Assembly: GCA_017552165.1 (NCBI GenBank)
Contig: JAFZCF010000043.1
Location: 1 to 14,530, forward strand
Length of the DNA stretch: 14,530 nt
From: Clostridia bacterium
GTDB taxonomy: Bacteria; Bacillota_A; Clostridia; Oscillospirales; CAG-272
Direction: 5' to 3'
Shown here: piece by piece, positions 13,741 through 14,530 of the stretch
How the letters are laid out: each line of letters begins with the position of its first letter
Numbering within the stretch: the stretch's first letter is position 1
Translations under genes and position numbers: made by a program
Notes under the pieces: model-generated
Databases searched by the model: none
The model's input: the letters and a program-made list of their open reading frames with translations, nothing else
Told to the model about the DNA's origin: nothing

Positions 13741-13758
13741 GCCCGCAAGAGGGCGGGC
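13741..13758 (-). other. G/C hairpin in the RNase J leader
   Basis: GCCCGC-6-base loop-GCGGGC, between the leader terminator and the ribosome site of the RNase J gene. No T-run; may simply be mRNA structure. Confidence 0.5.
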
Positions 13759-13764
13759 ATAACG

Positions 13765-13791
13765 AAAAAACCCTCACCTGCTGTGTGAGAG
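13765..13791 (-). terminator. Intrinsic terminator inside the RNase J leader
   Basis: On the minus strand: CTCTCAC (13791-13785), 7-base loop, GTGAGGG (13777-13771), one T.G pair, followed by TTTTTT (13770-13765). It lies between the -10 box at 13898 and the RNase J start at 13697, so it would cut short most transcripts unless read through. Confidence 0.7.
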
Positions 13792-13891
13792 CAAACAAGT
13801 TTCCGCCGTAAGACGAGGGGCGATTCGCGCGGGGACGTACAAGCGAAGCGCTCATGATCCGCGTCCTCAGGACGGCACGGCCACATTTGCT
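13765..13891 (-). ncRNA. Candidate structured leader RNA or small RNA upstream of RNase J
   Basis: About 125 bases from the expected transcription start to the leader terminator. Near its 5' end AGCAAA (13891-13886) is complementary to TTTGCT (13795-13790), which overlaps the first two bases of the terminator stem, so closing the outer helix and forming the full terminator compete slightly. Internal hairpins include CGTCC-TGA-GGACG (13873-13861) and AGCG-CTT-CGCT. No known riboswitch or 6S/SRP motif was recognised. Function inferred, not shown. Confidence 0.4.
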
Positions 13892-13897
13892 GAACAT

Positions 13898-13903
13898 ATT
13901 ATA
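13898..13903 (-). promoter_or_regulatory. Probable -10 box of the RNase J transcription unit
   Basis: Perfect TATAAT on the minus strand. No good -35 hexamer at 16-18 bases. Upstream is an imperfect direct repeat (TTCACA-CGCGG then TTCACA-GTTGCGG), which could be an activator or repressor site. Confidence 0.5.
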
Positions 13904-13969
13904 CACCGCAACTGTGAACCGCGTGTGAATTGACCGCAAATTTAGTGCCGCCCGCCCGTTAAGTTTTGC

Positions 13970-14197
13970 GCCGCGCCCCCCTGAAACGCATGGGGCTGAA
14001 CTCTGTCTTGGCTTCTCCTCGAGGGGAATCGGGGTTCCCCCAAAAATGCTTTGCATTTTTGCGGGGTTCCCGACGTTGTCCCGAAGGGACTGATGAGGTG
14101 GCGACAAGCGCCTTAACCGTTCGACAGCCCCGTGCGTTCGCTAACACCTCATCCGTCAGCTGACGCTGACACCTTCCCCTCAAGGGAAAGGCAAGAT
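13970..14197. repeat. Palindromic intergenic repeat, copy 1 (228 bp)
   Basis: Starts GCCGCGCCCCCC and ends GGCAAGAT, almost identical to copy 2 outside two indels. The inner part has imperfect inverted arms: 14007-14028 (CTTGGCTTCTCC...GGGGAA) against 14174-14195, 18 of 22 matching, and GATGAGGTG inside both halves in opposite orientation. It has no coding capacity of its own; open frames across it are repeat artefacts. The structure resembles a non-autonomous, MITE-like element. Confidence 0.85.
14040..14062. repeat. 23-bp hairpin segment between 9-bp direct repeats inside copy 1
   Basis: CAAAAATGC-TTT-GCATTTTTG (14041-14061) has a perfect 9-bp stem. It is flanked by GGGGTTCCC at 14031-14039 and 14063-14071. 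Copy 2 has a single GGGGTTCCC and no hairpin. Confidence 0.85.
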
Positions 14198-14270
14198 TTA
14201 GATCGGCTTCTCCTGTTTGAAACGCCTAAAACTGTACGAACTCTCGGCTTCCCCCGCCGCATTTGCCTCC

Positions 14271-14515
14271 GCCGCGCCCCCCTGAAACGCATGGGGCTGA
14301 ACTCTGTCTTGGCTTCTCCTTGAGGGGAATCGGGGTTCCCGACGCTGTCCCGAAGGGACTGATGAGGTGGCGACAAACGCTTTAAGCCGTTCGACAGCCC
14401 CGTGTGTTCGCTAACACCTCATCCGTCAGCTGACGCTGACACCGCGGCGGGGTCCTCGAAGCGAGGCAAGCGAGCTTTGGGGTTCACGCCTACCCCTCCA
14501 AGGGGAAGGCAAGAT
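14271..14515. repeat. Palindromic intergenic repeat, copy 2 (245 bp)
   Basis: Same element and same orientation as copy 1, separated from it by 73 bases (14198-14270) in which I see no gene. It lacks the 23-bp hairpin of copy 1 but carries about 49 bases (roughly 14443-14491, including CCTCG-AAG-CGAGG) in place of two T residues before the right arm. The last 15 bases of the window follow it. Confidence 0.85.
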
Positions 14516-14530
14516 AAAGTTCCGCTTGGC

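Noticed and set aside
13765..13891. 6S RNA, SRP RNA, T-box or a common riboswitch upstream of RNase J
   Set aside because: None of the defining conserved motifs (such as the T-box AGGGUGGNACCGCG or the SRP GGAAGGAAGC region) could be found by eye, and the length is short for 6S.
13694..14107. 137-codon minus-strand frame running from the repeat into the RNase J leader, whose stop overlaps the RNase J ATG
   Set aside because: Its first part is repeat copy 1 and the rest is leader sequence with hairpins; no ribosome site or domain supports a protein.
13966..14376. Several 60-75 codon frames in the terminal repeats
   Set aside because: They repeat with the element in both copies and both strands and are artefacts of the palindromic repeat.
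13970..14515. Possible CRISPR array at the right end
   Set aside because: There are only two long copies with no short regular repeat-spacer pattern and no cas gene.

Overview
The window looks like chromosome from an anaerobic, probably gut-associated, member of the Clostridia. The evidence is a flavodiiron/rubredoxin pair, an RNase J and no RNase E, a DUF4364 gene, DUF3737 and YunD-like genes, strong AGGAGG-type ribosome sites, consensus SigA promoters, and moderately GC-rich coding sequence with A/T-rich promoters. No tRNA, rRNA, CRISPR array or transposase gene was seen. Assignment below class level is not possible from this sequence alone.

Layout. (1) Positions 2-1144 (+) hold the C-terminal part of a family 3 glycoside hydrolase, cut by the window edge and followed by two hairpin terminators. 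(2) Positions 1219-2766 are a disturbed segment. A block containing a 47-bp terminator plus the 3' end of a rubredoxin-domain gene occurs twice, and between the copies lies A/T-richer DNA with an apparent RHS/DNRLRE-type gene remnant and an unknown lipoprotein gene (1682-2614, +). (3) Positions 2725-4706 (-) are a rubredoxin + four-module flavodiiron protein operon (O2/NO detoxification), with a good promoter. (4) A second unknown lipoprotein gene (4990-5910, +) diverges from it, behind a perfect TTGACA-17-TATAAT promoter and a palindrome in the leader. (5) Positions 8961-5970 (-) look like one transcription unit: a 47-residue membrane peptide resembling a bare sortase sorting signal, a cytosolic YunD-like metallophosphatase/5'-nucleotidase, a DUF3737 beta-helix protein and a DtxR-type metal-dependent repressor. 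(6) Positions 9166-11566 (-) hold a DUF4364 winged-helix protein and, upstream of it, an orphan peptide-type ABC substrate-binding lipoprotein with its own promoter. (7) Positions 11695-13697 (-) hold RNase J and a tightly coupled L-rhamnose mutarotase, preceded by a long leader with an intrinsic terminator. (8) Positions 13970-14515 are two copies of a roughly 230-245 bp palindromic intergenic repeat with internal indels.

How the genes fit together. Most products are housekeeping or stress functions: RNA decay, oxygen defence, metal sensing, nucleotide hydrolysis and oligopeptide binding. The less ordinary parts are the duplicated-terminator segment with the RHS remnant and lipoprotein, the stand-alone sorting-signal peptide, the RNase J leader RNA and the nested palindromic repeats. 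I do not see convincing evidence for a complete new defence or biosynthetic system. The best candidates for something undescribed are the RNase J leader and the sorting-signal peptide.
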